Position numbers and translations under genes: made by a program. Below, piece after piece: positions 8,925 to 16,479 of a stretch of DNA of 64,000 bases (its first letter is position 1; every line of letters begins with the position of its first letter). The notes under the pieces were generated by a model. It saw only the letters and a program-made list of their open reading frames with translations, was not told the DNA's origin and made no database searches. The stretch comes from Rhodospirillales bacterium 24-66-33 (lineage in GTDB: Bacteria; Pseudomonadota; Alphaproteobacteria; Reyranellales; Reyranellaceae), in contig NCHQ01000012.1 of NCBI GenBank assembly GCA_002281855.1, forward strand, positions 1 to 64,000, given 5' to 3'.

Positions 8925-10073
8925 CTATTCCGCAGCCTGCTTCAGGTCCGGCGGCCGCCAGGACTTCACGTATCCCTCGAACTCGACGCCGGCCGGCATC
9001 GCCGCCACATCGACCGCATCGCGCGTATCGATCATCACCGCGACCTCGTCGGTCTCCGTCTTGCCGCCCTTGGTGGCGGCGTTGAAGGCCTTGGGATGCG
9101 GCCCGTGCGTGAAGCCGCTCGGATGGACCGTCATCATGCCGGGATGGATGTTGTCGCGGCTGAAGAAGCTGCCCTTATGGTAGAAGATCACTTCCTCGAA
9201 ATCGTCGTTGTTGTGGAAGAACGGCAGGCGCAGCGCCTCCGGATCGCTCTCGAACGGCCGCGGCACGAAGGTGCAGACCACGAACCGGCCGGTGGCCCAG
9301 GTCGTGTGGGCCGATGGCGGCAGGTGCGCGCGATGGCTCATCAATGGGCGCAGGTCGCGCCAGTTGATACGCACGACGCTGAGATCGCCATGCCACCCCA
9401 CCGCATCGAGCGGGTTGAACGGGTAGGTCACGGTCGACAGCGTGTTGCGCCGTTTCACCGAGACCTTCCAGGTCCGCTCGTCCTGTTGTGCGCGAAAAGC
9501 CTCGTCGATGCGCGGCGTGTCGAGCATCGCCGGGTCGAAGATGGCATGCCGGCCGACCAGGCCCTTCTCCGGCAGGGTGAAGTGATCGTTGGTCGCCTCG
9601 ATCATCAGCGACACGGTGGGCGTCACGGGCTCCAGGCGCCACATCGTCCCGCGCGGGATGACCAGATAGTCACCCTCGGCGTAATCGAGATGCCCGTAGT
9701 CGCAGAACAGCGCGCCGTTGCCCTCGTGAATGAACAGCAGCTGGTCGCCGTCGCTGTTGCGCGCCAATTCGCGCATCGGCTCGTCGAGCCGCCAGATGCG
9801 CATCTGCATATGGCTGTTGTCCATGACGAGCTCGGCTTCCCAGGGATTGCTCCGGGCCGTCGCCAGCTTGTTGAGATCGAGCGCGCGCGGCCGGATCGGT
9901 CCGTCGAACTCGACCCAGTCGGTCGGCTTGTGCCTGTGGTGGAACTGCGCGGAGGGGCCGAAGAAGCCCTCCTTGCTGATCTCGCGCTCGTAGGTGCCTT
10001 CGGGCAGCCGGACATGCGCCTGCCGCGAGGCATTGCCCTCGACCTGGCGCAGCGGAATCCAGTTCTTGGCCAT
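8925..10073 (-). CDS. hmgA: Homogentisate 1,2-dioxygenase, short divergent type
   Basis: A 382-aa cupin-type ring-cleaving dioxygenase that opens homogentisate to maleylacetoacetate. The three iron ligands of the family are present at the right spacing: H287 and E293 in 'FFHNNDDFEEV', and H323 in 'SGFTHGPHP'. These offsets (+6 and +36) equal those of H335, E341 and H371 in the human enzyme. The 'FVPRPFE' element is also there. The N terminus differs from the canonical form (no YMSGFGNEF-type start) and the protein is about 50 aa shorter than usual. It lies between hppD (37-nt gap) and fahA (12-nt gap), which supports the assignment. Confidence 0.87.
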   Translation of the reverse strand: MAKNWIPLRQVEGNASRQAHVRLPEGTYEREISKEGFFGPSAQFHHRHKPTDWVEFDGPIRPRALDLNKLATARSNPWEAELVMDNSHMQMRIWRLDEPMRELARNSDGDQLLFIHEGNGALFCDYGHLDYAEGDYLVIPRGTMWRLEPVTPTVSLMIEATNDHFTLPEKGLVGRHAIFDPAMLDTPRIDEAFRAQQDERTWKVSVKRRNTLSTVTYPFNPLDAVGWHGDLSVVRINWRDLRPLMSHRAHLPPSAHTTWATGRFVVCTFVPRPFESDPEALRLPFFHNNDDFEEVIFYHKGSFFSRDNIHPGMMTVHPSGFTHGPHPKAFNAATKGGKTETDEVAVMIDTRDAVDVAAMPAGVEFEGYVKSWRPPDLKQAAE

Positions 10074-10110
10074 GGTTTCCTCCGTCGTTTCGTTTATTTC
10101 GTTTGTTCTT

Positions 10111-11202
10111 CTAAGCCTTCAACACGCCGCGCCGAATCTGGTCGAGTTCGATCGATTCGAACAGCGCCCGGAAATTGCCCTCGCCGAAGCCTTCATTGCC
10201 GCGACGCTGGATGATCTCGAAGAAGATCGGACCGATCACGGTCTGGGTGAAAATCTGCAGGAGAAGGCCGCCGCCCTTGGTGGGGGCGCCGTCGATCAGG
10301 ATGCGATCGGCCGCCAGTCGAGCCAGATCCTCGCCGTGGCCGGGCAGGCGCTCGTCGACCTGCTCATAATAGGTATCCGGCACGGTCTGGAACGGCACTC
10401 CCTTGGCTTTCAGGGTCTCCACCGTCTCGTAGATGTCGCCGGTGCCGAGCGCGATGTGCTGGATGCCTTCGCCGTGATAGGCCGAGAGGTATTCCTGGAT
10501 CTGCGACTTGTCGTCGGTGCTCTCGTTGATCGGGATGCGGATCTTGCCGCACGGGCTGGTCATCGCCTTGGACTTCAGGCCGGTGAGCTTGCCCTCGATG
10601 TCGAAGTAGCGGATCTCGCGGAAATTGAAGAGCCGCTCGTAGAAGTCGGCCCATTCGGCCATGCGGCCGCGATGCACGTTGTGGGTCAGGTGGTCGATGT
10701 AGGTCAGGCCGACGCCGGTGGGATTGCGGTCGACGCCCGGCAGATACTCGAAGTCGACATCGTAGATCGAGCCGCGATCGCCATAACGATCGACCAGATA
10801 GAGCAGCGAATCGCCGATGCCCTTGATGGCCGGGATGTTGAGCTCCATCGGGCCGACCTTCCCCTCGACGCCCCAGGCGCCGAGCGCCAGGGCCCGCTTG
10901 TAGGCGGCGCCGGCGTTCTTCACCCGCAGCGCGATGGCGCAGACGCTCGGCCCGTGCACCCGCGCGAAGCCTTGGGCGAAGCTCTCCTTCTCCGCGTTGA
11001 CGATGAAATTCACGTCGCCTTGGCGATAGAGCGAGACGTCCTTGGAGCGGTGCTTCGCCACCTTGGTGAAGCCCATGCTCTCGAACAGGACACCGAGCGC
11101 GGCGGGATCGGGGGCGGTGTATTCGACGAACTCGAACCCGTCGGTGCCCATCGGGTTCACTTCGTCGATCTCCAGGATCTTGGCTTCGCTGACACTTGCC
11201 AT
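10111..11202 (-). CDS. hppD: 4-hydroxyphenylpyruvate dioxygenase
   Basis: A 363-aa non-haem Fe(II) dioxygenase converting 4-hydroxyphenylpyruvate to homogentisate. It has two vicinal-oxygen-chelate domains. The metal triad is visible as H171 in 'YIDHLTHNV', H249 in 'EGIQHIAL' and E329 in '[12 protein letters not shown]'. The C-terminal '[15 protein letters not shown]' is the usual family end. Length is typical for bacterial HPPD. A strong Shine-Dalgarno (AGGAGGT) lies 6 nt before the ATG. It is the first gene of the tyrosine catabolic operon hppD-hmgA-fahA-maiA and diverges from a MarR regulator across 40 bp that contain an operator-like palindrome. Confidence 0.95.
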   Translation of the reverse strand: MASVSEAKILEIDEVNPMGTDGFEFVEYTAPDPAALGVLFESMGFTKVAKHRSKDVSLYRQGDVNFIVNAEKESFAQGFARVHGPSVCAIALRVKNAGAAYKRALALGAWGVEGKVGPMELNIPAIKGIGDSLLYLVDRYGDRGSIYDVDFEYLPGVDRNPTGVGLTYIDHLTHNVHRGRMAEWADFYERLFNFREIRYFDIEGKLTGLKSKAMTSPCGKIRIPINESTDDKSQIQEYLSAYHGEGIQHIALGTGDIYETVETLKAKGVPFQTVPDTYYEQVDERLPGHGEDLARLAADRILIDGAPTKGGGLLLQIFTQTVIGPIFFEIIQRRGNEGFGEGNFRALFESIELDQIRRGVLKA

Positions 11203-11204
11203 GT

Positions 11205-11233
11205 TTGACCTCCTGGCTGAATTAGTTTCAAAT
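11205..11233 (+). promoter_or_regulatory. Predicted promoter for the marR gene
   Basis: TTGACC at 11205-11210 and TCAAAT at 11228-11233 are separated by 17 nt. The predicted transcription start falls at about 11240, two or three bases before the ATG at 11243. No Shine-Dalgarno is present, so the message may be nearly leaderless. The -10 lies inside the palindrome at 11223-11240. Confidence 0.45.
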
Positions 11234-11240
11234 GTAACTA
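11223..11240. promoter_or_regulatory. Candidate MarR operator palindrome
   Basis: An 18-bp imperfect palindrome, TAGTTTCAAATGTAACTA, has 14 of 18 symmetric positions (TAGTTnCAnnTGnAACTA). It sits in the 40-bp gap between the divergent hppD and marR starts and overlaps the predicted -10 of marR. On the other strand it overlaps a possible hppD promoter (TTGCGC, 18 nt, TACATT). Size and symmetry fit a MarR dimer site, so it likely mediates joint control of regulator and operon. Confidence 0.6.
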
Positions 11241-11242
11241 TT

Positions 11243-11704
11243 ATGTCGACCGAAGCGCAAGCCCTCGAACTGGAGAAATTTCTCCCTTACCGGCTCTCCG
11301 TCCTCGCCCAGCTCGTGAGCGAATCGTTGCACGATCTCTATGCCGGGCCGTTCGGCCTAAGCGTCACCCAGTGGCGGGTGATGGCGGCCCTGGGGCGGTT
11401 TGCCCCCCTCACCGCCAGCGACGTGGGACTGCGCATCGTCATGGACAAGGTGGCGGTCAGCCGGGCGGTGGGCGGCCTGATGAAACGCGGGCTGGTCGAG
11501 CGCGCGACCGACCGGGAGGACCGCCGGCGGGAACCCCTCGGACTGACGGCAAAAGGGCGCGCGATGCATGATGAAATCGTCCCCCTCGCCCTGAAGTACG
11601 AGGCCGAACTCTATGCGGCCCTGTCCGCAGAGGAGCGGCGGACCCTCAACGGCTTGTGTGACCGCCTCTTCGCCCACGCCAAGCTGTTGAGAAACCACCC
11701 CTGA
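11243..11704 (+). CDS. MarR-family transcriptional regulator, likely of tyrosine catabolism
   Basis: A 153-aa winged-helix protein of the MarR family. '[23 protein letters not shown]' (core [20 protein letters not shown]) holds the HTH entry; the recognition helix is around '[19 protein letters not shown]', and the wing carries '[19 protein letters not shown]' with the usual D-x-R-R pattern. N- and C-terminal helices form the dimerisation region. The ATG at 11243 is chosen because an upstream extension would run through hppD and the operator. Its divergent place next to hppD and the palindrome in the gap suggest that it represses the homogentisate operon in the absence of a pathway ligand. 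That is inferred from context. Confidence 0.85.
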   Translation: MSTEAQALELEKFLPYRLSVLAQLVSESLHDLYAGPFGLSVTQWRVMAALGRFAPLTASDVGLRIVMDKVAVSRAVGGLMKRGLVERATDREDRRREPLGLTAKGRAMHDEIVPLALKYEAELYAALSAEERRTLNGLCDRLFAHAKLLRNHP

Positions 11705-11711
11705 GGCCGCC

Positions 11712-11739
11712 TTGTGGCGTCTAGGCGCCATGGTATAAC
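11712..11739 (+). promoter_or_regulatory. Predicted promoter of aroQ-accB-accC-aat
   Basis: TTGTGG at 11712-11717 and TATAAC at 11734-11739 are separated by 16 nt, directly after the marR stop. The architecture and the -10 match the rpsF promoter at 41385. It would give a leader of about 25 nt with GGGAGG as the ribosome binding site. Confidence 0.5.
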
Positions 11740-11769
11740 GCCGGCCTCTTATCACTCTGGGAGGCAGGA

Positions 11770-12240
11770 TTGGCCGCTAAGGCCGCCCAACGCCCGCCGG
11801 TCTCCAAACCGGTGCTGGTTCTGAACGGGCCGAATCTCAACATGCTGGGCAAGCGTCAGCCGGAAATCTACGGCCACGAGACGCTGGCGGACGTCGAGGC
11901 GGCGTGCCGGACCGAAGCCGCACGCCTCGGCCTCGGCGTCGAATTCGCCCAGAGCAATCACGAGGGCGTGCTGGTCGACCGCATCCAGGCCGCCCGCGAG
12001 GGCAACTCCGGGATCGTCATCAATGCCGGCGCCTATACCCACACGTCGGTGGCCCTGCTCGACGCGCTGAACGCCGCCGAGCTGCCGACCGTCGAAGTTC
12101 ATCTGTCCAACATCTACAAGCGTGAGCGCTTCCGCCATCATTCGTACATCAGCCCGGCCGCGGTCGGCGTGATCGCGGGTCTCGGCACTCAAGGCTATCT
12201 CCTTGCCCTCCAGGCGCTGGCGCGCCTGTTGGCACGCTGA
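11770..12240 (+). CDS. aroQ: 3-dehydroquinate dehydratase, type II
   Basis: A 156-aa type II dehydroquinase of the shikimate pathway, converting 3-dehydroquinate to 3-dehydroshikimate. The family core '[18 protein letters not shown]' contains the catalytic Tyr and Arg; '[17 protein letters not shown]' carries the active-site Asn, and '[17 protein letters not shown]' the His and Arg pair. The start is TTG at 11770, with GGGAGG at 11759-11764 upstream; no ATG lies before the conserved core. It heads the conserved alphaproteobacterial cluster aroQ-accB-accC. Confidence 0.92.
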   Translation: MAAKAAQRPPVSKPVLVLNGPNLNMLGKRQPEIYGHETLADVEAACRTEAARLGLGVEFAQSNHEGVLVDRIQAAREGNSGIVINAGAYTHTSVALLDALNAAELPTVEVHLSNIYKRERFRHHSYISPAAVGVIAGLGTQGYLLALQALARLLAR

Positions 12241-12262
12241 CCAACATCGGGAGCGATTCTCC

Positions 12263-12715
12263 ATGGCAAAGTTCGAGCTGGATACGGAGTTCGTGCGCAA
12301 ACTGGCGGCGATCCTCGAGGAAACCAAACTCGGCGAGATCGAGTTGGCCGACGGCGAGCGGCGCATCCGTGTCGTCCGTCCCGCGGCACCCGTCGCCCAG
12401 GCGGCGCCGGTCATGATGGCCGCGGCGCCTGCCACCGTTCCTGCGACCGCAGTCCCCGCCGCCGGAGACCTCTCCAAGCATCCGGGCGTCGTGAAGTCGC
12501 CGATGGTCGGCACCGCCTACCTGGCGCCCGAGCCCGGCAAGCCCAACTTCGTCGCCGTCGGCGACAAGGTCATCGCCGGGCAGACCCTGCTGATCATCGA
12601 GGCGATGAAGACCTTCAACCCGATCAAGGCTCCCAAGGGCGGTACGGTCACGCAGATCCTGATCGAGAACGCGCTGCCGGTGGAGTTCGGCGAACCGTTG
12701 ATGATCGTCGAGTGA
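12263..12715 (+). CDS. accB: Biotin carboxyl carrier protein of acetyl-CoA carboxylase
   Basis: A 150-aa carrier. A short helical N-terminal segment (about 1-30) and a beta hairpin lead to an Ala/Pro/Val-rich linker (about 40-68), then a biotinyl domain with the biotinylated lysine K116 in '[10 protein letters not shown]'. It carries the carboxyl group from AccC to the carboxyltransferase in the first step of fatty acid synthesis. It lies 22 nt after aroQ and directly before accC. Confidence 0.95.
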   Translation: MAKFELDTEFVRKLAAILEETKLGEIELADGERRIRVVRPAAPVAQAAPVMMAAAPATVPATAVPAAGDLSKHPGVVKSPMVGTAYLAPEPGKPNFVAVGDKVIAGQTLLIIEAMKTFNPIKAPKGGTVTQILIENALPVEFGEPLMIVE

Positions 12716-12729
12716 GGGCGCCCTCGCCG

Positions 12730-14073
12730 ATGTTCGACAAGGTCCTCATCGCCAATCGCGGCGAGATCGCACTGCGCATCCATCGCGCCTGCCGCGAGAT
12801 GGGCATCCAGACGGTTGCGGTCCACTCGACCGCCGACAGCGATGCGATGCATGTCAGGCTGGCCGACGAATCTGTGTGCATCGGCCCGCCTCCTGCCCGC
12901 GACAGCTACCTCAACATTCCCGCCATCCTGTCGGCCGCGACGATCGCCGGCGCCGATGCGATCCACCCGGGCTACGGCTTCCTGTCGGAGAACGCCCGGT
13001 TCGCCGAAGCCGTCGAGGCGCATGGCTTCACCTTCATTGGCCCGACGCCGCAGCACATTTCCATGATGGGCGACAAGATCGTCGCCAAGCAGACCGCCAA
13101 GGAACTCGGCCTGCCGCTGGTGCCGGGCTCGCCCGGTCCGGTCGACTCGATCGAAGAAGTCGTGGAACTCGGCTCGAAGATCGGCTGGCCGGTCCTCATC
13201 AAGGCGGTGGCGGGCGGTGGCGGGCGCGGCATGAAAGTCGTCGTCGATGCCGAGGCCGCCGCCGAGGCCTTCTCGCTGGCGCGTGCCGAGGCCAAGGCGG
13301 CGTTCAGCAACGACGCGGTCTATCTCGAGAAGTACCTTCCGCGCCCGCGCCATATCGAGATCCAGGTGCTGGGCGACGGGCTGGGCGCCGGCATCCATCT
13401 CGGCGAGCGCGACTGCTCGCTGCAGCGCCGCCACCAGAAGGTGCTCGAGGAAGCCCCCTCGCCCGCGCTGAATGCCGAGCAACGCAACAGGATCGGCGAA
13501 CTGGCGGCCGACGCCGTCCGCAAGCTCAAGTATCGCGGCGCCGGCACGATGGAGTTCCTGTTCCAGGACGGCGAGTTCTATTTCATCGAGATGAACACGC
13601 GCCTGCAGGTCGAGCATCCGATCACCGAGGCCGTGACCGGCATCGACCTGGTGCGCGAACAGATCCGCATTGCCTCCGGTTCTCCGCTCACGCTCACCCA
13701 GAAGGACATCGTGATCCAGGGCCACGCGATCGAGTGCCGGATCAATGCGGAAAATCCCGAGACCTTCGTGCCCTGCCCCGGCCTGGTCACCGACTATCAC
13801 GCCCCCGGCGGCCTCGGCGTCCGCGTCGATTCCGGCCTCTATGCCGGCTATTCGATCCCGCCCTACTACGACTCGATGGTCGCCAAGCTGATCGTCAATG
13901 GTGGCAGCCGCAACGAGTGCCTGATGCGCCTGCGCCGCTCGCTCGAGGAATTCGTAATCGGCGGCATCGACACCACGGTCCCGCTGCATCGCCGCATCAT
14001 CGGCGAGCAGGCGTTCATCGACGGCGACTACGACATCCACTGGCTGGAGAAGCTGGTCGGCCTCAAGAAATAG
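12730..14073 (+). CDS. accC: Acetyl-CoA carboxylase, biotin carboxylase subunit
   Basis: A 447-aa ATP-grasp enzyme carboxylating biotin on AccB. It starts with the canonical '[20 protein letters not shown]'. The glycine-rich ATP loop '[10 protein letters not shown]' is present, followed by '[19 protein letters not shown]' and '[20 protein letters not shown]' (shortened here to [13 protein letters not shown]), which carry the metal- and bicarbonate-binding residues. Length matches the family. The ATG at 12730 gives the standard N terminus; a GTG at 12712 overlapping the accB stop is possible but would add an atypical extension. Confidence 0.96.
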   Translation: MFDKVLIANRGEIALRIHRACREMGIQTVAVHSTADSDAMHVRLADESVCIGPPPARDSYLNIPAILSAATIAGADAIHPGYGFLSENARFAEAVEAHGFTFIGPTPQHISMMGDKIVAKQTAKELGLPLVPGSPGPVDSIEEVVELGSKIGWPVLIKAVAGGGGRGMKVVVDAEAAAEAFSLARAEAKAAFSNDAVYLEKYLPRPRHIEIQVLGDGLGAGIHLGERDCSLQRRHQKVLEEAPSPALNAEQRNRIGELAADAVRKLKYRGAGTMEFLFQDGEFYFIEMNTRLQVEHPITEAVTGIDLVREQIRIASGSPLTLTQKDIVIQGHAIECRINAENPETFVPCPGLVTDYHAPGGLGVRVDSGLYAGYSIPPYYDSMVAKLIVNGGSRNECLMRLRRSLEEFVIGGIDTTVPLHRRIIGEQAFIDGDYDIHWLEKLVGLKK

Positions 14074-14080
14074 GGCCGGC

Positions 14081-14731
14081 ATGCTGGAGATCACCCCCGA
14101 CCTCCTGCTCCAGGCCTATCGCATCGGCGTCTTTCCCATGGGGGAAAGCCGCGACGATCCCAAGCTCTACTGGCTCGATCCGCGCATGCGCGCGGTGTTG
14201 CCACTCGATGCCTTCCATCTGTCGCATCGTCTGGCGCGCACGATCCGAAGCAACCGCTTCGAGGTCACCGCCGACACCGCCTTTGCCGAGACCATGCGCG
14301 CCTGCGCCGAGCCGCGGCCCGGCCATCCCGAGAGCTGGATCAACGAGCCGATCGTCGACCTCTATACGGCGCTCCATGCGCGCGGCCACGCCCACAGTGT
14401 CGAATGCCGCATCGAGGGAAGGCTGGTCGGCGGCCTGTACGGCGTCTCCGTCGGTGCCGCCTTCTTCGGCGAAAGCATGTTCAGCCGCGAGCGCGATGCG
14501 TCGAAGGTGGCGCTGGTCCATCTGGCGGCGCGGCTGATCAAAGGAGGATTCGTCCTGCTCGATTGCCAGTTCATGACCGAGCATCTGCGCAGCTTCGGTG
14601 CGATCGAGATCGCGCGCGAGGACTTCAAGGAGCGGCTGACCGAAGCGATCGACCGGCCGGCAAGCTTTCAGCGCGAACTTGGCGGCGAGGATCCCTGCGC
14701 CATCGTGCAGGAGAGCACGCGCAGATCGTAG
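14081..14731 (+). CDS. aat: Leucyl/phenylalanyl-tRNA--protein transferase
   Basis: A 216-aa enzyme that adds Leu or Phe to the N-terminal Arg or Lys of proteins, creating N-degrons for ClpS-ClpAP. Landmarks are 'YRIGVFPMGES', 'WLDPRMRAVLPL', 'ESWINEPIVDLYTALHARGHAHSVE' (core SWINEPIVDLYTALHARGHA) and 'GGLYGVSVGAAFFGESMFSR'. It starts 7 nt after accC. The last 64 nt overlap the convergent DUF2155 gene. clpS and clpA, the downstream pathway partners, are elsewhere in this window. Confidence 0.95.
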   Translation: MLEITPDLLLQAYRIGVFPMGESRDDPKLYWLDPRMRAVLPLDAFHLSHRLARTIRSNRFEVTADTAFAETMRACAEPRPGHPESWINEPIVDLYTALHARGHAHSVECRIEGRLVGGLYGVSVGAAFFGESMFSRERDASKVALVHLAARLIKGGFVLLDCQFMTEHLRSFGAIEIAREDFKERLTEAIDRPASFQRELGGEDPCAIVQESTRRS

Positions 14732-15129
14732 ACGCCGTGGTCGAGCGCCGAAAGCGACGGCGTCGAGGCGAACATCCAGCCGGCGAAGAGCTTCTCTTCC
14801 GCCTGCCCCGGCTTGTGATCGACGATGGTGAGATAGGCAACCGATTCGGGCGGCGCATCCGGCACGTTCACGAGACAGTCGCCCACCGTGATTTCCAGCG
14901 TGCCGAAGCGGGTCGACTTTCCAACCGGCGCGTAGAAGCGCTGCGTACGAGCCGTCACCTTGTCCAGCCCCTGCAGCTCGGCCGACCGGACGCCCGGTCC
15001 GTCGGGCACCGGACGAAGATTGGCATTTCCGGGACGGGGCGGCGGCTGTTGCTGTTGTTGCGGCGGCATTTGCGCCGACGCGGCGCCGATACCGGCCGCC
15101 AACACGGCGAGCACCATCAAGCCACGCAT
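14668..15129 (-). CDS. Secreted DUF2155 protein
   Basis: A 153-aa protein with a clear signal peptide (MRGLMVLAVLAAGIGAASAQ), a Gln/Pro-rich stretch (about 20-33), and the DUF2155 core ('FGTLEITVGDCLVN', 'LFAGWMFASTPSLSALDHGVYDL') with conserved Cys near the end of the domain (DLRVLSC). About 14 residues after that Cys come from the region overlapping aat. DUF2155 proteins are typical of alphaproteobacteria and lie next to accBC-aat or NDUFA12; their function is not known to me. It is the last gene of the NDUFA12-mlaD-75aa-DUF2155 group. Confidence 0.8.
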   Translation of the reverse strand: MRGLMVLAVLAAGIGAASAQMPPQQQQQPPPRPGNANLRPVPDGPGVRSAELQGLDKVTARTQRFYAPVGKSTRFGTLEITVGDCLVNVPDAPPESVAYLTIVDHKPGQAEEKLFAGWMFASTPSLSALDHGVYDLRVLSCTMAQGSSPPSSR

Positions 15130-15131
15130 GG

Positions 15132-15359
15132 TCACCCCTTGGCGTGGGGCGTCGTCAACCCGTCTATCAGTTCGTGAAGCGCCTGCTTTATCTGCGTGGC
15201 GTCGCATCCCATCAGAACTCCGTCCTCCAGCGCATCGGCGCAGAGCGATTCGATCTCCTGGATGTTCTGGTTCAGGACTTTGATCTTTTCGAGGCATGAC
15301 ACCGGCTTGCCGTCGGGCTGCCGCCAGAGCGGCGGCTCCTTCGGGGACTGAGCGCCCAT
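15132..15359 (-). CDS. Small conserved-context protein of unknown function (75 aa)
   Basis: A 75-aa soluble, mainly helical protein with three cysteines, two of them in 'SLCADALEDGVLMGCD', and no signal peptide or membrane segment. I do not recognise a family. Translation starts at ATG 15359, which shares one base with the mlaD stop (TGATG), so it is almost certainly translationally coupled to mlaD. The DUF2155 gene starts 2 nt after its stop. Tight packing on both sides is good evidence that it is a real gene. Confidence 0.65.
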   Translation of the reverse strand: MGAQSPKEPPLWRQPDGKPVSCLEKIKVLNQNIQEIESLCADALEDGVLMGCDATQIKQALHELIDGLTTPHAKG

Positions 15360-15814
15360 CACTTGCTTCCCGTGCTTCCGAACATGAACTTGGCGATCAG
15401 CTCCGTCAGGGGGATCGCATCCTGCGTATGCTCGATCTCGCCACCGTTCTTCAGCATCTGCTTGTCGCCGCCCGGCTCCAGGACGACGACCATGCCCCCC
15501 AGCAGCGATTCGCCCACGACCTTGGCATGGGTGTCGACCGGCAGGTCGACGTTCGCCGACACGCCGAGGCGCACCACCGCCTGATAGGTCTTGGGATCGA
15601 GGCTGAAGCCGGTCACGCTGCCGATCTTCACCCCGCTCAAGGTCACGTCGGCGCCGCGCTTCAGCCCGTCGATGCGCCCGAAGCGCGCCACGAGTTCGTA
15701 GCCATCGGGTCCGGCCCGGTCCGATTTCGAGAAGGCGTAGAACACGAAGGCGCCAGCCACCACCAGCACCAGTGCGCCCACGATCGTTTCGACGACATTA
15801 CGGCCCACGCTCAT
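15359..15814 (-). CDS. mlaD: MlaD-type lipid-transport substrate-binding protein
   Basis: A 151-aa inner-membrane-anchored MCE-domain protein. One N-terminal TM helix (about 8-28) is followed by the single MCE domain ('GLKRGADVTLSGVKIGSVTGF', core LKRGADVTLSGVKIGSV) and a short hydrophobic C terminus ('TELIAKFMFG'). In the Mla system MlaD forms a hexameric ring on MlaE and passes phospholipids across the periplasm. Its usual partners mlaE and mlaF are not adjacent here but lie 34 kb away at 49.8-51.4 kb. It follows NDUFA12 by 18 nt. Confidence 0.9.
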   Translation of the reverse strand: MSVGRNVVETIVGALVLVVAGAFVFYAFSKSDRAGPDGYELVARFGRIDGLKRGADVTLSGVKIGSVTGFSLDPKTYQAVVRLGVSANVDLPVDTHAKVVGESLLGGMVVVLEPGGDKQMLKNGGEIEHTQDAIPLTELIAKFMFGSTGSK

Positions 15815-15832
15815 TCCCCTGCGACCACGGCC

Positions 15833-16183
15833 TCAGCCCGGACGCCACGCCTCATAAGCGGGCTTCGGCTTCTCGCCGGCGGACAGCGAATGGCCCGGCG
15901 GCCGGTAAGCGTGATCGGTGCCCGTGAGATTGGGCAGATGTTCCTTCTGCCAGGGCTGGCGCGGGAGGCCACCGGCCGGCGGCGGCTCGGCGAGCGTATA
16001 ATGAAGCCACCCATGCCATTCCGGCGGAACGCGCGACGCTTCCGCAACGCCGTTGTACATGACCCAGCGCTTGCGCCGCATTCCGGGAACGACGCGCTTG
16101 TCCTGGAAGTAGCGATTGCCTTCGGCATCCGTGCCGACCAGTTCGCCGCGCATCTTCGTGAAGAGCCAGGTACCGATGATCAT
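15833..16183 (-). CDS. NADH:ubiquinone oxidoreductase NDUFA12-type subunit
   Basis: A 116-aa homologue of the mitochondrial complex I accessory subunit NDUFA12 (B17.2), found in alphaproteobacteria. The start 'MIIGTWLFTKMRGELVGTD', the 'YFQDKRVVPGMRRKRWVMYNG' region (core RRKRWVMYNG) and 'SRVPPEWHGWLHYT' are diagnostic, and the Pro-rich C terminus is usual. The ATG at 16183 gives the normal N terminus. It leads the minus-strand group with mlaD, the 75-aa gene and DUF2155 and diverges from nrdJ. Confidence 0.93.
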   Translation of the reverse strand: MIIGTWLFTKMRGELVGTDAEGNRYFQDKRVVPGMRRKRWVMYNGVAEASRVPPEWHGWLHYTLAEPPPAGGLPRQPWQKEHLPNLTGTDHAYRPPGHSLSAGEKPKPAYEAWRPG

Positions 16184-16345
16184 GAACCAACCACTTCGTA
16201 GGAGATGCGCGCTTGTACGCGGGCGCTTCCTCGCGTGCAACGCGACGCAAGGGATCCGGCATTCACATCGTACAACGAGCTGTGAATGGCGCGGGTCGAT
16301 AGAGTGTTGCCTTCTTGCATCATCTAGTACCATCAACAGGCTGGT

Positions 16346-16380
16346 CTACAAAATATAGTTGCGCCCACAAGATTTTGTAA
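16346..16380. promoter_or_regulatory. Candidate tandem NrdR boxes upstream of nrdJ
   Basis: Two 16-bp elements resemble NrdR boxes (acaCwAtATaTwGtgt): 16346-16361 with core CAAAATATAG and 16365-16380 with core CAAGATTTTG. They sit 100-135 nt before nrdJ in an AT-rich patch suited to a promoter. NrdR commonly represses ribonucleotide reductase genes through paired boxes. Here the centres are only 19 bp apart, closer than the usual 31 bp or so, which lowers confidence. Confidence 0.35.
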
Positions 16381-16408
16381 TTTACCATCACTTCGTGCCC
16401 ATATGTGC

Positions 16409-16430
16409 GTGTTCGATCGGGATCGAACAC
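16409..16430. repeat. Perfect 10-bp inverted repeat in the nrdJ leader
   Basis: GTGTTCGATC at 16409-16418 and its exact reverse complement at 16421-16430 flank GG, giving a 22-bp perfect palindrome 49 nt before the nrdJ start. It could be a DNA operator, or in RNA a hairpin with a loop of about 6 nt just upstream of the ribosome binding region. It does not fit the alphaproteobacterial LexA site (GTTC-N7-GTTC). Confidence 0.6.
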
Positions 16431-16479
16431 CCCCGCGACAGGGAAGCAGATTGACGGGATTGGGCACGGGGGATCGTCG

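Noticed and set aside
16409..16430. LexA/SOS box in the nrdJ leader
   Set aside because: The element is an inverted GTTC/GAAC repeat with a 10-bp centre, not the direct GTTC-N7-GTTC of alphaproteobacteria.
16409..16440. tRNA T-arm-like GTTCGATC sequence
   Set aside because: No acceptor, D or anticodon arms can be formed around it; it is half of a palindrome.
16184..16479. Cobalamin riboswitch upstream of the B12-dependent reductase
   Set aside because: No B12-box-like conserved core could be recognised in the 296-nt gap; NrdR-type boxes explain the region better.
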